A stretch of 64,000 bases of DNA from contig OZ024666.1 of assembly GCA_964016415.1 (NCBI GenBank), forward strand, positions 1,841,310-1,905,309. Reading direction: 5' to 3'. Under the pieces are notes generated by a model. That model saw only the letters and a list, made by a program, of their open reading frames with translations. It did not search any database and had not been told where the DNA came from. Positions 30,679 through 40,580 of this stretch are shown piece after piece. The position numbers and the translations under genes were made by a program. How positions within the stretch are numbered: the stretch's first letter is position 1; each line of letters starts with the position of its first letter. Source of the stretch: Erwinia sp. (GTDB lineage Bacteria > Pseudomonadota > Gammaproteobacteria > Enterobacterales > Enterobacteriaceae).

Positions 30679-31815
30679 ATGAGCAACACAGAGATATCCT
30701 ACCAACGAACACTGTCAGGTGGCACTATTCATGTCACCCGTCATCAGGGGGACTATCCGCCTGAAAGTTTGTTTGATATCGCCGAAAGGAGAAACCCGAA
30801 ACGCGCTTTTTTGTTTGTAAGCAAAGTGCTCGGACGTCATATTCCGGTCAAACCTGCAGTGATGCGCGAAGTGTACCAACAACTTGCCGGTCAGTTCCCT
30901 TAAGATTTACCACAACCGATTGTTTTTATTGGCATGGCGGAAACTGCAGTGGGGCTGGGGGCTGGCCTGTTTGATGAGTTAAGTAAACACTATTCCCAGT
31001 CAGTTTTCTTAACATCAACACGCCACCCGATGGATAACGAGCTCCTTTGTGAATTTAAAGAAGATCACAGCCACGCCACGGATCATCTGATTTATTTGCC
31101 TTCAGAACCCGTGATGCAACAGTGCATTAAACAAGCCAGAACACTGGTGTTAATTGACGATGAAGCGACTACCGGTAATACGTTTATTAATTTAGTTGAT
31201 GCCCTGAACGCCTCGGGAAAAATACCGTTACTCGAACAAATAATCACCGTCACACTGACTGACTGGAGCGGTGATGCCGTACAGCTGCGCAGTCGCTTGC
31301 CAGTGAGGGCCTTATCCCTGATCAGTGGCTGCTGGCACTGGGAACCAATACCTGATGCGCCAATCCCCATCATGCCAGCGCAGCTGCAAAATGAGCGCGC
31401 ACCTCTCCCCCTCAGTCGTCAGCAGACCTGGGGACGGCTCGGTATGCTGGCCGCAGTGGATAATCTGGGAACAGGTATTACAACGCATGCCGGTGAACAC
31501 ATTTTGGTCCTCGTCAGTGGCGAATTTACCTGGCAACTTTTCCTGCTGGCTGAACGTCTTGAAAAACAAGGGGCATCTGTACTTTTTAGCACCACCACAC
31601 GCTCTCCAATCGCAACCGGATTCGCCATTCGCTCATCGCTGACCTTTATGGATAATTACGGACTGGGGATCAGTAACTTCGCTTATAACGTTGCCCACCA
31701 GCAGTTTGATCGTATTTTGCTCTGTATCGAAACACCACCGGAAAGTGTCGATACACAACTGCTGCAAGCACTTTCCTCTGTCGCCCCTATTGTGGATATT
31801 GTTGTCTATGAATAA
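30679..31815 (+). pseudogene. ter-associated phosphoribosyltransferase/TRSP-domain protein, in-frame TAA
   Basis: Belongs to the ter-linked PRTase family with a C-terminal TRSP-type domain. The frame starts at 30679 and is closed after 74 residues (QLAGQFP) by TAA at 30901-30903. It then continues in the same frame with DLPQPIVFIGMAETAVGLGAG. The PRPP-binding loop is visible as TLVLIDDEATTGNTFIN. The C-terminal domain includes ILVLVSGEFTWQLFLLAERL. Read through the stop the protein has 378 codons. Because frame and similarity continue directly, a single point mutation is the likely cause. The last bases overlap the next gene's ATG (TATGAATAA). Confidence 0.82.
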
Positions 31816-32581
31816 ACCTGTCATTTTCAGCGATCTTGATGACACGCTGTTTCAAACCTGCCGTAAAATGGTCGATGAGTTATCACAACAACCTTACCGG
31901 ACAGCAGCACTCGATCGCTCACTGCAACCCCGTAGTTTCATGAATCGTGAGCAGGCGCTCTTCGTTGACTGGCTGCTGGCGCAAAGCGAACTTATCCCGG
32001 TAACCGCGAGAGGAACAGAAGAAATTGCCCGGGTAACGATTCCTTTTCACTCCTGGGCGATTACCACACACGGTGCTGTCATACTTACCCCCGAAGGACA
32101 ACCGGATGCAGAGTGGCAAACCCATATGCTACACGCACTGCAGCCATACCGGGAAAAACTCAATGCGCGGCAACAACACATTGATGCAGAGATAAAAGCC
32201 CGTGGTATTAATGCGTGGGCACGCATTAATGTCGAATACGATGGCACACCGGTTTATCTGGTAATGAAGCATCGTGACAGTACGAAGCTCGCTGAATTGT
32301 ATGCACTGGCAGATGATGTTGCTTCAGGTTTTACGAATGCTGGATTCTACCTGCACCGAAACAGTAATAACGTTGCCTGGATACCCGACCCTGTAGAAAA
32401 AGGGCTTGCAGTTAACTGGCTATTGAAAAAATTGCGGGCTGAACGCGGTCAGTTTCCGGTAGTGGGTTTCGGCGACAGCCTGAGTGACTATCGGTTCATG
32501 AAATTATGTGACTGGTTCGCGATCCCTCGCCAGAGTCAGTTTGCCACTGCTGTTTCACAGGCTATTTTGGGGGACCAGTAA
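31808..32581 (+). CDS. ter-associated HAD-superfamily hydrolase
   Basis: Intact HAD phosphatase of 257 residues with nucleophile motif FSDLDDTLFQT near residue 10, motif II VTARGTEE, and motif IV VVGFGDSLSDYRFM near the C-terminus. The C2-type cap lies between. A start further upstream is possible, but the ATG at 31808 is chosen because it overlaps the preceding stop in the usual coupled arrangement and gives the family N-terminus (MNKPVIFSDLDDTLF). It is expected to dephosphorylate the intermediate made by the neighbouring PRTase/ATP-grasp enzymes. Confidence 0.88.
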   Translation: MNKPVIFSDLDDTLFQTCRKMVDELSQQPYRTAALDRSLQPRSFMNREQALFVDWLLAQSELIPVTARGTEEIARVTIPFHSWAITTHGAVILTPEGQPDAEWQTHMLHALQPYREKLNARQQHIDAEIKARGINAWARINVEYDGTPVYLVMKHRDSTKLAELYALADDVASGFTNAGFYLHRNSNNVAWIPDPVEKGLAVNWLLKKLRAERGQFPVVGFGDSLSDYRFMKLCDWFAIPRQSQFATAVSQAILGDQ

Positions 32582-32583
32582 GG

Positions 32584-33663
32584 ATGATGGACTATCCGTG
32601 TTTTTCCGGCTCATATGCCAATGATGATGTCTGTTTTTTACTTAATCCAGTTGATATTGACATGACACCGGTCGAGCAGAAAGAGCGGTTGATCCAGTCG
32701 GGAGAGAAACATTACTCCGAGATGCTCAGTCAGGAACCGGCTCCGACACAATGGCATCTGGACCTTTTTGCCCGTGCGGTAGAACAGGGTAAAGCAAGAC
32801 TGGCAAGAGAAGTGTCACAGCTCGCCCGGGGGCTTGTCGCTCATTATGGCGATCAACCGATCATTCTCACCAGTCTGGTGAGAGCCGGTGTACCCTTAGG
32901 CGTGATGTTACAAAAAACACTTAGCGCTATGGGTAAAACCTCTTTTCACTACGGAATCAGTATCATTCGCGACCGGGGCATCGATCTTACCGCCCTGTCG
33001 ATGATAGAGAAACGACACGGTACAAAGGGGATTGTTTTTGTTGATGGCTGGACAGGCAAAGAGGCTATCACCACCGAGTTAGTCGCCTCACTTAAAGGCA
33101 GGACAGGATATCCGGCTTTACCACGCCTGGTTGTACTGGCTGACCCTTGTGGTTGTGCCTGGCTTTCGGCCAGTAATGATGACTGGTTGATTCCTTTCGG
33201 TATCATGGGAGCGCCAGTTTCAGGCTTAATCTCTCGTTCCGTCTGGTCAGCGAGTGGGCTGCATGGATGTATGGTCTGTGAACATTTACGTGACTACGAC
33301 TGTAGCCAATGGTTGACAGATACTGTCACTGAACAACAGAGAGAACAGCAATCAGTTTCATCAGTACTGTGCGAGACTTCAGATCAGCATCATTATGCAT
33401 TGTGGCAAAAAAGTCGCGATGTTATCACCTCCCTCACAGAACGCTTTTCAGTGGACAGTGTTAACCGCATTAAGCCTGGCATCGCTGAGGCGACGCGCGC
33501 AGTACTGCGTCGCGTACCTGATCATGTATTGGTACGTGCAATGGATGACCCTGATGTGGCGTTACTGGTTGGGCTGGCCAAAGAAAAAGGCTTAACAGTA
33601 ACTGAAATGGGCGAAACTTTAGGTCAATACAGGGCTGTCACTATCATCAGGAAGGTACTGTAA
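32584..33663 (+). CDS. StiP-type PRTase with PELOTA-like C-terminal domain
   Basis: Intact 359-residue protein of the ter island. The N-terminal part is the PRTase_1/StiP-family domain: ILTSLVRAGVPLGVMLQ, HYGISIIRDRGID and KGIVFVDGWTGKEAI (PRPP-type loop). The C-terminal about 90 residues (AVLRRVPDHVLVRAMDDPDVALLVGLAKEKGL) resemble the PELOTA RNA-binding fold found in this family. Domain annotations in databases sometimes call it cysteine protease StiP; a protease role is not evident here. It starts at ATGATG 3 bases after the HAD stop and its stop overlaps the next start (TAATG). Confidence 0.85.
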   Translation: MMDYPCFSGSYANDDVCFLLNPVDIDMTPVEQKERLIQSGEKHYSEMLSQEPAPTQWHLDLFARAVEQGKARLAREVSQLARGLVAHYGDQPIILTSLVRAGVPLGVMLQKTLSAMGKTSFHYGISIIRDRGIDLTALSMIEKRHGTKGIVFVDGWTGKEAITTELVASLKGRTGYPALPRLVVLADPCGCAWLSASNDDWLIPFGIMGAPVSGLISRSVWSASGLHGCMVCEHLRDYDCSQWLTDTVTEQQREQQSVSSVLCETSDQHHYALWQKSRDVITSLTERFSVDSVNRIKPGIAEATRAVLRRVPDHVLVRAMDDPDVALLVGLAKEKGLTVTEMGETLGQYRAVTIIRKVL

Positions 33664-34616
33664 TGGATTTGGATAATGACTATTCACCGTGGCGCCTGGG
33701 CGCAACGCTCTATATCCCGGCTACACACAAGGATCTTGCAGGTATTCTTTTTCATCAGAAAATTCCGGCTCTCCGTTCGCTGGTCGTGTGCCTCGAAGAC
33801 GCAATTAACGATGAGGATATTCCGCAGGCTCTCAGAAAAGTACAGTCATTGCTAAATGAACTTGCTATACAGGCGATTATCCGGGAAAACTCACCCCGGC
33901 CACTGGTTTTCATTCGCCCGCGACACCCGGAGATGGCTAAATGGTTGGTCGATAATAGCGATCTTTCTGGTGTGGATGGCTTTGTATTGCCCAAATTCAC
34001 CCTTGAATCATTGCCTCTCTGGTGGAAAACAATCTCTGAAACGAAGCTTTGCCTGATGCCAACCCTCGAAACAAACGAGGTGTTTGATGTCAGCAAAATG
34101 AACGCCCTCGCTAAAATGCTGGCAACACATCCCTGCCGACCGCGAATCATTGCGTTACGCACAGGAGGCAATGATCTCATGAATCTGCTTTCGTTGCGCC
34201 GTCCACGGCAGATGACGCTCTACGATAGCCCTCTGGGCTATGTGGTTAAAATGTTAGTAGCCACTTTTGCACCCTACCACTTTTCGCTCACGGCACCGGT
34301 GTGTGAGCATATTGATGACCGAAAGACCCTTAACGATGAGCTGACACTCGACATCGCGCACGGCTTAGTGGGTAAAACCGCTATCCATCCGACGCAGATT
34401 CCAATGATCGAGCAGGCTTTGCGGGTTTCCGCGGCAGAACACTCCGACGCATTACGCATACTAAATTCAACCCAGGCAGTGTTCAAATCTCAGGGCGCTA
34501 TGTGTGAACCTGCGACGCATCGACGCTGGGCTACTGCTATTCTCGAACGAGTAAGAGTTTATGGATTGCATACCGAACAGTCAGAAGTCGTTTTTCCCGT
34601 ATCACGTAGTCAATAG
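33663..34616 (+). CDS. HpcH/HpaI aldolase / CitE-like lyase of the ter island
   Basis: TIM-barrel protein of 317 residues related to citrate lyase beta subunit. Characteristic pieces are LVVCLEDAINDEDIP (acidic metal ligand), RPLVFIRPRHPE, GFVLPKFTLES, LMPTLETNEVFD and KTAIHPTQIPMIEQ. It is the last gene of the tightly packed ATP-grasp-PRTase-HAD-StiP-CitE run and starts in the TAATG overlap. Published analyses of ter islands include this gene in the proposed nucleoside-like metabolite pathway; the true substrate is unknown. Confidence 0.88.
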   Translation: MDLDNDYSPWRLGATLYIPATHKDLAGILFHQKIPALRSLVVCLEDAINDEDIPQALRKVQSLLNELAIQAIIRENSPRPLVFIRPRHPEMAKWLVDNSDLSGVDGFVLPKFTLESLPLWWKTISETKLCLMPTLETNEVFDVSKMNALAKMLATHPCRPRIIALRTGGNDLMNLLSLRRPRQMTLYDSPLGYVVKMLVATFAPYHFSLTAPVCEHIDDRKTLNDELTLDIAHGLVGKTAIHPTQIPMIEQALRVSAAEHSDALRILNSTQAVFKSQGAMCEPATHRRWATAILERVRVYGLHTEQSEVVFPVSRSQ

Positions 34617-34981
34617 CGGAGCTGTTTCCGCCAGGGACTTACTGAGTGACAGGCTTGCACGCTAACAATGGCGATTATACTTTTTTCGTTTATCAATGAG
34701 TGAGGGTCAGTTACCAGGAAAAATGGTAGTCTGCTGACTGAAATAAAACTAAAGCATAACAATCTGTGCTAGATGATATTTTCCTGTGTGATACAACCCA
34801 TGACCGGGTACCGCTACCCAGCGAGTAACGATTAACGCGCAGAGAAATTTTCCCCGAAGAGCCGACATTTTCATAACAGGCTCGGGGGGATTGCCAACAG
34901 GGAATGGCTATTTATTACTGATGGGACGAAAACTCACTGTAAAAGTGATTACTTAACTGAACGACAGGTTCCAAACTACCG
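34617..34981. other. Intergenic region before terW
   Basis: About 365 bases without a supported gene. It contains an imperfect hairpin, CCCCGAAGAGCC (about 34853-34864) against GGCTCGGGG (about 34880-34888), which could end the biosynthetic operon or form a leader for terW. No clear promoter was identified. Confidence 0.45.
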
Positions 34982-35467
34982 ATGCAACTAACAACCAGAC
35001 AAATCAGGGTTTTTACCCTCGCTCACTTACTGAGTAGTGGAAAACCGATCTCCAGTAGTCAAATTATGGCCGATTTAGAGTGTTCCGAGCCGACATTGAG
35101 CCGGGTACTGAAAGAGTTGCGCGATACCTATGCTGCAGAGATAAAATACAGTAAAGCGAATCATACCTATCAGCTCATCAAACATGGGCTGCTCGATAAG
35201 ATCGCACTGCACAGGATGAATGAGGCATTGGCACTTCATACCGAAATGCGTACAGCGAATCCAGGGAGTCGGGTGCTGCTCAGTAAGGACAGAAAAATAT
35301 CGGTTTCACTCTCTCTGCGTTGGCGAATCCTGAGAAAAATAGACCGTCTGGCAACGTTAAGTCATTTGTCCCGCAGTGAAGCGGTGGAAAGTATCATTGA
35401 AAAGAATATTGAGCAAATAATTGATGATCTGATTAATCAGTCGGAGCTGAATAAAATGATGGGGTAG
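34982..35467 (+). CDS. terW: TerW, DNA-binding regulator of the ter island
   Basis: 161-residue winged-helix type protein. The first 60 residues form an HTH (SSSQIMADLECSEPTLSRVLKELRDTY). The C-terminus contains a ribbon-helix-helix-like segment (SLRWRILRKIDRLATLSHLSRSEAVESIIEKNI). TerW of plasmid R478 is known to bind DNA upstream of terZABCDE. It sits between the biosynthetic operon and the terY/terX operon. The start ATG at 34982 has only a weak, distant Shine-Dalgarno. Confidence 0.88.
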   Translation: MQLTTRQIRVFTLAHLLSSGKPISSSQIMADLECSEPTLSRVLKELRDTYAAEIKYSKANHTYQLIKHGLLDKIALHRMNEALALHTEMRTANPGSRVLLSKDRKISVSLSLRWRILRKIDRLATLSHLSRSEAVESIIEKNIEQIIDDLINQSELNKMMG

Positions 35468-35859
35468 CAATAAGCTTACTTCAGGTATTGCTCACCTGCG
35501 ACAATACCCCTCAGGCTAAAGATTATTATCACCAGTCTCACAATTTACTATCAAGTTACATTGTGGTTAATGAGTGTTTTTTTCAAATATAAAAAAAGGA
35601 TTACACGATCATTACTGCTGGCATTTTTCCATCATCACAGCGATAGTTAGTTACAGGATACTGATGGCAGGTTACTCACTACCTTCCTGCACCATTGAAA
35701 ATATCATTTGTTTTTCGGACTATCGGCAGATACAGATAATGAAACATAGGTCTGAAATAATCATCTGGTAGCTTATGGTATATTTTAGCATCTGTCTGAA
35801 TCATAGGTTCTAATCAATAAACGTTGCCAGTGGCTTCATAACAATTACAGGATGTTTAT
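35468..35859. other. Intergenic region before terY
   Basis: About 390 AT-rich bases with no supported gene. A strong Shine-Dalgarno (AGGA, 35848-35851 region) precedes the vWA gene at 35860. A promoter for the vWA/terX/PP2C/kinase operon probably lies here but no consensus pair stands out. Confidence 0.5.
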
Positions 35860-36498
35860 ATGAGAAGATTACCCGTCTATTTACTTCTGGATACATCAGG
35901 TTCTATGCATGGCGAACCTATCGAAGCTGTGAAGAACGGTGTTCAGACACTGTTAACCACTTTGAAACAAGATTCTTATACCCTGGAAACCGCCTGGCTT
36001 TCGGTCATCACATTCAATGCCTCTGCCGAACAGACTGTTCCACTCACTGATTTACTGAGTTTTTCCGTACCACAGTTACAAGCCGGGAGGACCACCTCAT
36101 TAGGTGCGGCTTTATCGCTGGTCTCTTCGTGTATCGAAAAGGAGGTCAGAAAAAACACGGCGGATACGAAAGGTGACTGGCGGCCACTGGTCTTTTTAAT
36201 GACAGATGGTGCGCCAACCGATGACTGGCAAAAAGGGCTGGCGAAGTTCAAAGCAGCAAAAACCGGTATCGTCGTTGCCTGTGCAACCGGTGAGCATGCT
36301 GACAGTCACGTACTTAAAGCGATAACCGAGAGTGTACTTCATCTGGCCACGACAGACAGTTCATCGATAAAAGCCTTCTTTAAATGGGTCAGCGCCAGTA
36401 TTTCTGTTGGCAGTCAGAAGGTAGAGTCAGGTAAAAAAGAGGTTATTGGTCTTGATGACCTGCCTCCACCACCACCTGAAGTCAATGTTGTTTTATAA
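35860..36498 (+). CDS. terY: TerY-type von Willebrand factor A protein (first copy)
   Basis: Cytosolic vWA-domain protein of 212 residues. The metal-ion-dependent adhesion site is seen as LLDTSGSMHGEP (DxSxS) at residues 8-19. A conserved threonine segment GRTTSLGAAL and the third loop FLMTDGAPTDDW follow. The C-terminus ends in a proline run (LPPPPPEVNVVL), like the second copy. vWA proteins of ter islands are thought to assemble with TerX/TerD proteins, the phosphatase and the kinase. It is the first of three vWA genes in this operon. Confidence 0.92.
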   Translation: MRRLPVYLLLDTSGSMHGEPIEAVKNGVQTLLTTLKQDSYTLETAWLSVITFNASAEQTVPLTDLLSFSVPQLQAGRTTSLGAALSLVSSCIEKEVRKNTADTKGDWRPLVFLMTDGAPTDDWQKGLAKFKAAKTGIVVACATGEHADSHVLKAITESVLHLATTDSSSIKAFFKWVSASISVGSQKVESGKKEVIGLDDLPPPPPEVNVVL

Positions 36499-36522
36499 CA
36501 CTCACAGATTAAAGGGAATATT

Positions 36523-37164
36523 ATGTCAGTCAGTTCAAGTAAGGGACAAAGCGTCAGCCTGAAAAAGAATGATTACGATCTCTCTTCGGTGACCATTGGT
36601 CTGGGGTGGGATATCAATGAAGAAAAAAAAGGATTTTTAGGTGGGTTATTCGGTAAAAAAGAAGCGGAATACGACCTCGATGTAGTGGCGTTTCTGTGTG
36701 ATTCATCCGGCAAAGTGACTGACCTCGGTACGGTGGAAAATGGACGCCCCACACTGGTAGATGGCGATATAATATTTTTTAACAGCCTGCGCCACAAATC
36801 AGGGGATATCTGGCTAACGGGCGATAACCGGACTGGCGAAGGTGACGGAGATGATGAACAGGTCATTGTCCGCCTTGATGCCCTTGATTTGCGCTATGAG
36901 AAAATTGTCTTCATTGTACAAATTTATAACGGTGAACAATTGCAACAACATTTCGGTCAGGTCAAAAATGCGTTTATTCGTGCGGTTGATGGACGTAATG
37001 TTGAAATGGCACGTTTCGACCTCTCGGGTGGTCCTGCCTTTGTAAATCAACGATCCATGCTGTTTGCCGAGTTAACACGTGAACAGGATGGCTGGAAATT
37101 TAATGCTATTGGCACACCTTCCGACTCCGATTCGTTTGTGACTCATTTAAAGGATTACATCTGA
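36523..37164 (+). CDS. terX: TerX, TerD-family protein
   Basis: TerD-domain protein of 213 residues with the calcium-binding loops EYDLDVVAFLCDSSGKV and [13 protein letters not shown]. An N-terminal SVSSSKGQSVSLKK and a glycine loop KKGFLGGLFGKKE, similar to TerZ, are also present. It lies between two terY genes and overlaps the second by one base (TGATG). The gene is intact and is the plus-strand counterpart of the TerD paralogues in the other operon. Confidence 0.92.
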   Translation: MSVSSSKGQSVSLKKNDYDLSSVTIGLGWDINEEKKGFLGGLFGKKEAEYDLDVVAFLCDSSGKVTDLGTVENGRPTLVDGDIIFFNSLRHKSGDIWLTGDNRTGEGDGDDEQVIVRLDALDLRYEKIVFIVQIYNGEQLQQHFGQVKNAFIRAVDGRNVEMARFDLSGGPAFVNQRSMLFAELTREQDGWKFNAIGTPSDSDSFVTHLKDYI

Positions 37165-37802
37165 TGCGTCGATTACCTGTTTATCTGCTGATTGATACCT
37201 CGGGTTCAATGCGCGGTGAATCTATTCATGCGGTTAATGTTGGCATTCAGGCAATGCTAAGCGCGCTTCGTCAGGATCCTTATGCGCTCGAAAGTGTCCA
37301 CATTTCAATCATCACATTTGATAATGAAGCGCGTGAATTCATTCCCTTAACCCCATTGGAAGCCTTTCAGTTTAATGACATTGTAGTCCCCAGTGCTGGT
37401 GGAACTTTCACCGGCGCAGCACTCGAATGTCTGGTCAGGGCTGTAGATCGTGATATCCGTCGTTCCGATGGCGATCAAAAAGGTGACTGGCGGCCGCTGA
37501 TTTTTCTCATGACGGATGGCACCCCCTCTGACAGCTATGCTTATGGTGAAGCAATCAAAAGTGTGAAAAACCGAAATTTTGGTTCAATCATCGCCTGCTC
37601 TGTTGGGCCAAAAGCCGGTCATGAGCATCTCAAGCAACTGACTGAAAAAGTGGTTGCTTTGGAAACACTGGACTCAAACGCGTTTGCCGGTTTTTTTAAA
37701 TGGGTATCAGCCAGTGTGGCCTCAGGAAGTTCAAGTGCCGGCGTTAATCATGATGCAGACACCCTTCCCCCGCCTCCACCAGAAATTCAATTGGTATTGT
37801 AA
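37164..37802 (+). CDS. terY: TerY-type vWA protein (second copy)
   Basis: Paralogue of the protein at 35860-36498 with the same length (212 residues). The MIDAS site is LIDTSGSMRGES; further motifs are GGTFTGAAL and FLMTDGTPSDSY. The proline-rich end LPPPPPEIQLVL is shared. The start overlaps the terX stop, which suggests translational coupling and matching amounts of TerX and this TerY. The two TerY copies differ clearly, so this is an old duplication common to ter islands. Confidence 0.92.
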   Translation: MRRLPVYLLIDTSGSMRGESIHAVNVGIQAMLSALRQDPYALESVHISIITFDNEAREFIPLTPLEAFQFNDIVVPSAGGTFTGAALECLVRAVDRDIRRSDGDQKGDWRPLIFLMTDGTPSDSYAYGEAIKSVKNRNFGSIIACSVGPKAGHEHLKQLTEKVVALETLDSNAFAGFFKWVSASVASGSSSAGVNHDADTLPPPPPEIQLVL

Positions 37803-37886
37803 ACAAGGAAGTGGCAGGGCAACCGTGTCCTGCCCGATACGTACCCTGCCGCGATACGCTGTTGTACCCGCTCTCAGGAGGATATG

Positions 37887-38927
37887 ATGAGGCGCTTACC
37901 TGTCTTTTTCGTGCTGGACTGTTCTGAGTCCATGATTGGCGAAAACCTGAAAAAAATGAATGAGGGTCTGCAGATGATCGTCAGCGATCTGATAAAAGAC
38001 CCCCATGCACTTGAAACCGTATGGATCTCTGTTATTGCCTTCGCCGGTGTCGCCAGAACTATCGTACCACTACATGACATTATCTCTTTTTATCCCCCCC
38101 GACTTCCCATTGGCGGCGGTACCAGTTTAGGGGCTGCACTACGTGAACTCTCACAACAGATTGACAGCCAGGTGCGAAAAACCACCAGCGAGCGCAAAGG
38201 CGACTGGAAACCTGTGGTCTATCTACTGACTGATGGACGACCCACAGATAATGTCAATGAAGAGATAACCCGCTGGAGAGCAGAATACGCCAGTAAAGTG
38301 ACTTTTATTGCTGTGGGCCTTGGCTCAGCCGCTGACCTGGGTGTTTTGCGACGAATCACTGAAAATGTGTTGTTGTTCACCGAATCAAAAGAGGGAGACT
38401 TCACGCGTTTTATCAAATGGATAACTGCTTCGGTAACTGCACAAAGTCGCAGCGTCGGTGATGAAACCAGACCTCCATTGATCACAACAGAAACTATTGT
38501 CACGCTGGCGAAAGATGAAGTAAGACGAGCGTGGGATGAAAATTGCGTAGTACTGAATGGCCGTTGCAGTAAAACCGGCCGTCCCTATTTAATGAAATAT
38601 GAACGCCCGGAGATCAGAACTTCCGGGTTAGATTTTAATCTCAATCTGAATAAATTTGACCTCTCTGGCTGCTTCCCTATCGATGAAGAGTATTTCACCT
38701 GGAGTGATGCTGCCACGTCGGTTATCAGTGTTAACACCAGTGAGTTACAAGGTGTGCCTGGTTGTCCTCATTGTGGTAACAGCAGCGCGTTCGCGATGTG
38801 TCAGTTCGGAAAACTTCTCTGCATCGACGGTCCGGATGATGTCGTTTGTCCCTGGTGCCAGAAGGGTCTGTCCTTCAGCAATGACCATGGAAATAATGAT
38901 TTTGATGTCAACCGCGGGAGGGGATAA
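37887..38927 (+). CDS. vWA protein with C-terminal zinc ribbon
   Basis: 346-residue protein. The first 200 residues are a vWA domain with VLDCSESMIGEN in the MIDAS position (the second Ser is kept, the Asp to Cys spacing is DCSES) and YLLTDGRPTDN. The C-terminal part holds a zinc-ribbon-like set of cysteines in CPHCGNSSAFAMCQFGKLLC and VVCPWCQKGLSF. Two adjacent ATG codons exist (37884, 37887); the second fits the AGGAGG ribosome binding site better and matches the MRRLPV start of the paralogues. Its stop overlaps the PP2C gene start (TAATG). Confidence 0.88.
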   Translation: MRRLPVFFVLDCSESMIGENLKKMNEGLQMIVSDLIKDPHALETVWISVIAFAGVARTIVPLHDIISFYPPRLPIGGGTSLGAALRELSQQIDSQVRKTTSERKGDWKPVVYLLTDGRPTDNVNEEITRWRAEYASKVTFIAVGLGSAADLGVLRRITENVLLFTESKEGDFTRFIKWITASVTAQSRSVGDETRPPLITTETIVTLAKDEVRRAWDENCVVLNGRCSKTGRPYLMKYERPEIRTSGLDFNLNLNKFDLSGCFPIDEEYFTWSDAATSVISVNTSELQGVPGCPHCGNSSAFAMCQFGKLLCIDGPDDVVCPWCQKGLSFSNDHGNNDFDVNRGRG

Positions 38928-40556
38928 TGACGCTCACAGATAACAGGGCGCAACAAGCCCTGACAATGCTTATCGAATATCTCGCGGCAGACGCCGATGC
39001 TGCCGTCCACTGTAAAATCGCAGACGATAAACATTTGCTCGACACGACAGCGCAGTTGATTGAAGCAATCGAGCATCAGCTGGCGCAACAACAACCGATT
39101 TTCACAGGCGACCAGAATGACAATAGTGAGGTAGTTCCTGCATCAGAGGATCACCACCCTGATTCAGGGGATGTTGCTTTGCAGAAAGAGAGCGAAAAAA
39201 ACACACCGGAGCAGGTCATAGAAGCCCCTGCGCCTATGCTAACTACTTCGGAAACACCGCTCTTACCGGCACTCCCTCCTGAGTTCACTTACCCTCTTCA
39301 TCCACCCGCTCCTGAAACAGAAACGAAGCCAGCCCTAAGACTAGGAGCCGTACCACAACGAACACACACTATGCCACCGATACCCTTACCGCCCCCTCTG
39401 GTGAAGATCACCATCGCTAATGCACGAATTGGTGAACACTTCGCTGCACCCATTAAAATCCGTGCAGAAAACGGAGAGCCAGTGAGTATCACTGCGGTGT
39501 TTTTTAATCACGATCGGGCTGGTATTTGATAAAAAGAAACAATGCATCACCGGCTCCCCGACTACCAGTGGTGACTGGGAAATAAAAGTTTGCTGGTCTG
39601 TTGAATCCGGTCAGCAATATACCAGTAACCTTCTGTTTATCGTCAATCCTGATCCTGAATCATTGTGGAAAATTATCGAGCCGCCTGCCGACGCCCCTTA
39701 TTTCAAAGCACATGTTGCCCATGAATCACTCGCTGCAGGCGAACTTCGTATCATTGCTGCCAGCCGCCGGGGGCGCTCGCACGAGCACGCTGGTAGTTTC
39801 CGTGACGGTGACTACTTTATTCGCCACAGTAGCCAGTCAGGCTGGAGTGTGATGTTGGTTGCTGATGGGGCTGGCAGTGCAAAAAACTCACGGGAAGGGT
39901 CGCGTATTGCCACTGACACTGCCGGGAACTGCTTGTTTGAGCAGCTGCAGGGAGATGCAGGTCTTACACTCAAAACACGAGTCCTGGAGTGGAAAGAGGA
40001 AGATCAACGCTTCATTAAAGAAGCCATGTTGCGCTATTTCAGCCAGGCGATAAAGCTCGCGGTTAATCGTATTGAAAATGAAGCTATCCAGGCTGAAAAA
40101 CCACGAAAAAGTTACGCCACTACACTTCTGGCGACACTGACATTTCGCCATCAGGACACCCTTTTCGCTGCTTCGTTCTGGCTGGGAGATGGCGCAATCG
40201 CCGCCTATGGCCCCAGAGGAAAAGTGCGCATTCTGGGGCTGCCCGACAGTGGAGAGTATGCAGGACAAACACGCTTTCTTGACAGCGATATCGCAGATGA
40301 CCCTGCTTTTGGTGCCCGTATCAGTATTGGTAAATGGCACGATGTCTCGCATCTGCTGCTGATGAGCGACGGCATCACAGACCCTGTTTTTGAAACTGAT
40401 AATGGACTGCATGATGGTCAAAAATGGGACAAGCTGATTGCCGCTATAACACCTTCACTGGCAGAAACAGAGACTGCATCTCAGCAGCTTGCGGAATGGC
40501 TGACTTTCTTTTCTCCGGGTAACCATGATGATCGCACCATCATTGTCGCATGGTAA
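38927..40556 (+). pseudogene. ter-associated PP2C-type Ser/Thr phosphatase, one-base frameshift
   Basis: The N-terminal frame (38927-39529) has an acidic/proline-rich linker and an ITIANARIGEHFAAPIKI segment. It is diverted at a run of six T (39500-39505). With five T the frame continues VFLITIGLVFDKKKQ, CWSVESGQQYTSNLLFIV, and into the catalytic domain. PP2C motifs are VADGAGSAKNSREG, LGDGAIAAYG, LLMSDGITDP and GNHDDRTIIVAW, covering the metal-binding aspartates. Restored length is 542 residues. The phosphatase domain (from 39663) is still open and could be made alone only if translation restarts. In the intact system it would oppose the kinase encoded next. Confidence 0.82.
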
Positions 40557-40580
40557 ATACACATATTGTTGGTGATTGTA

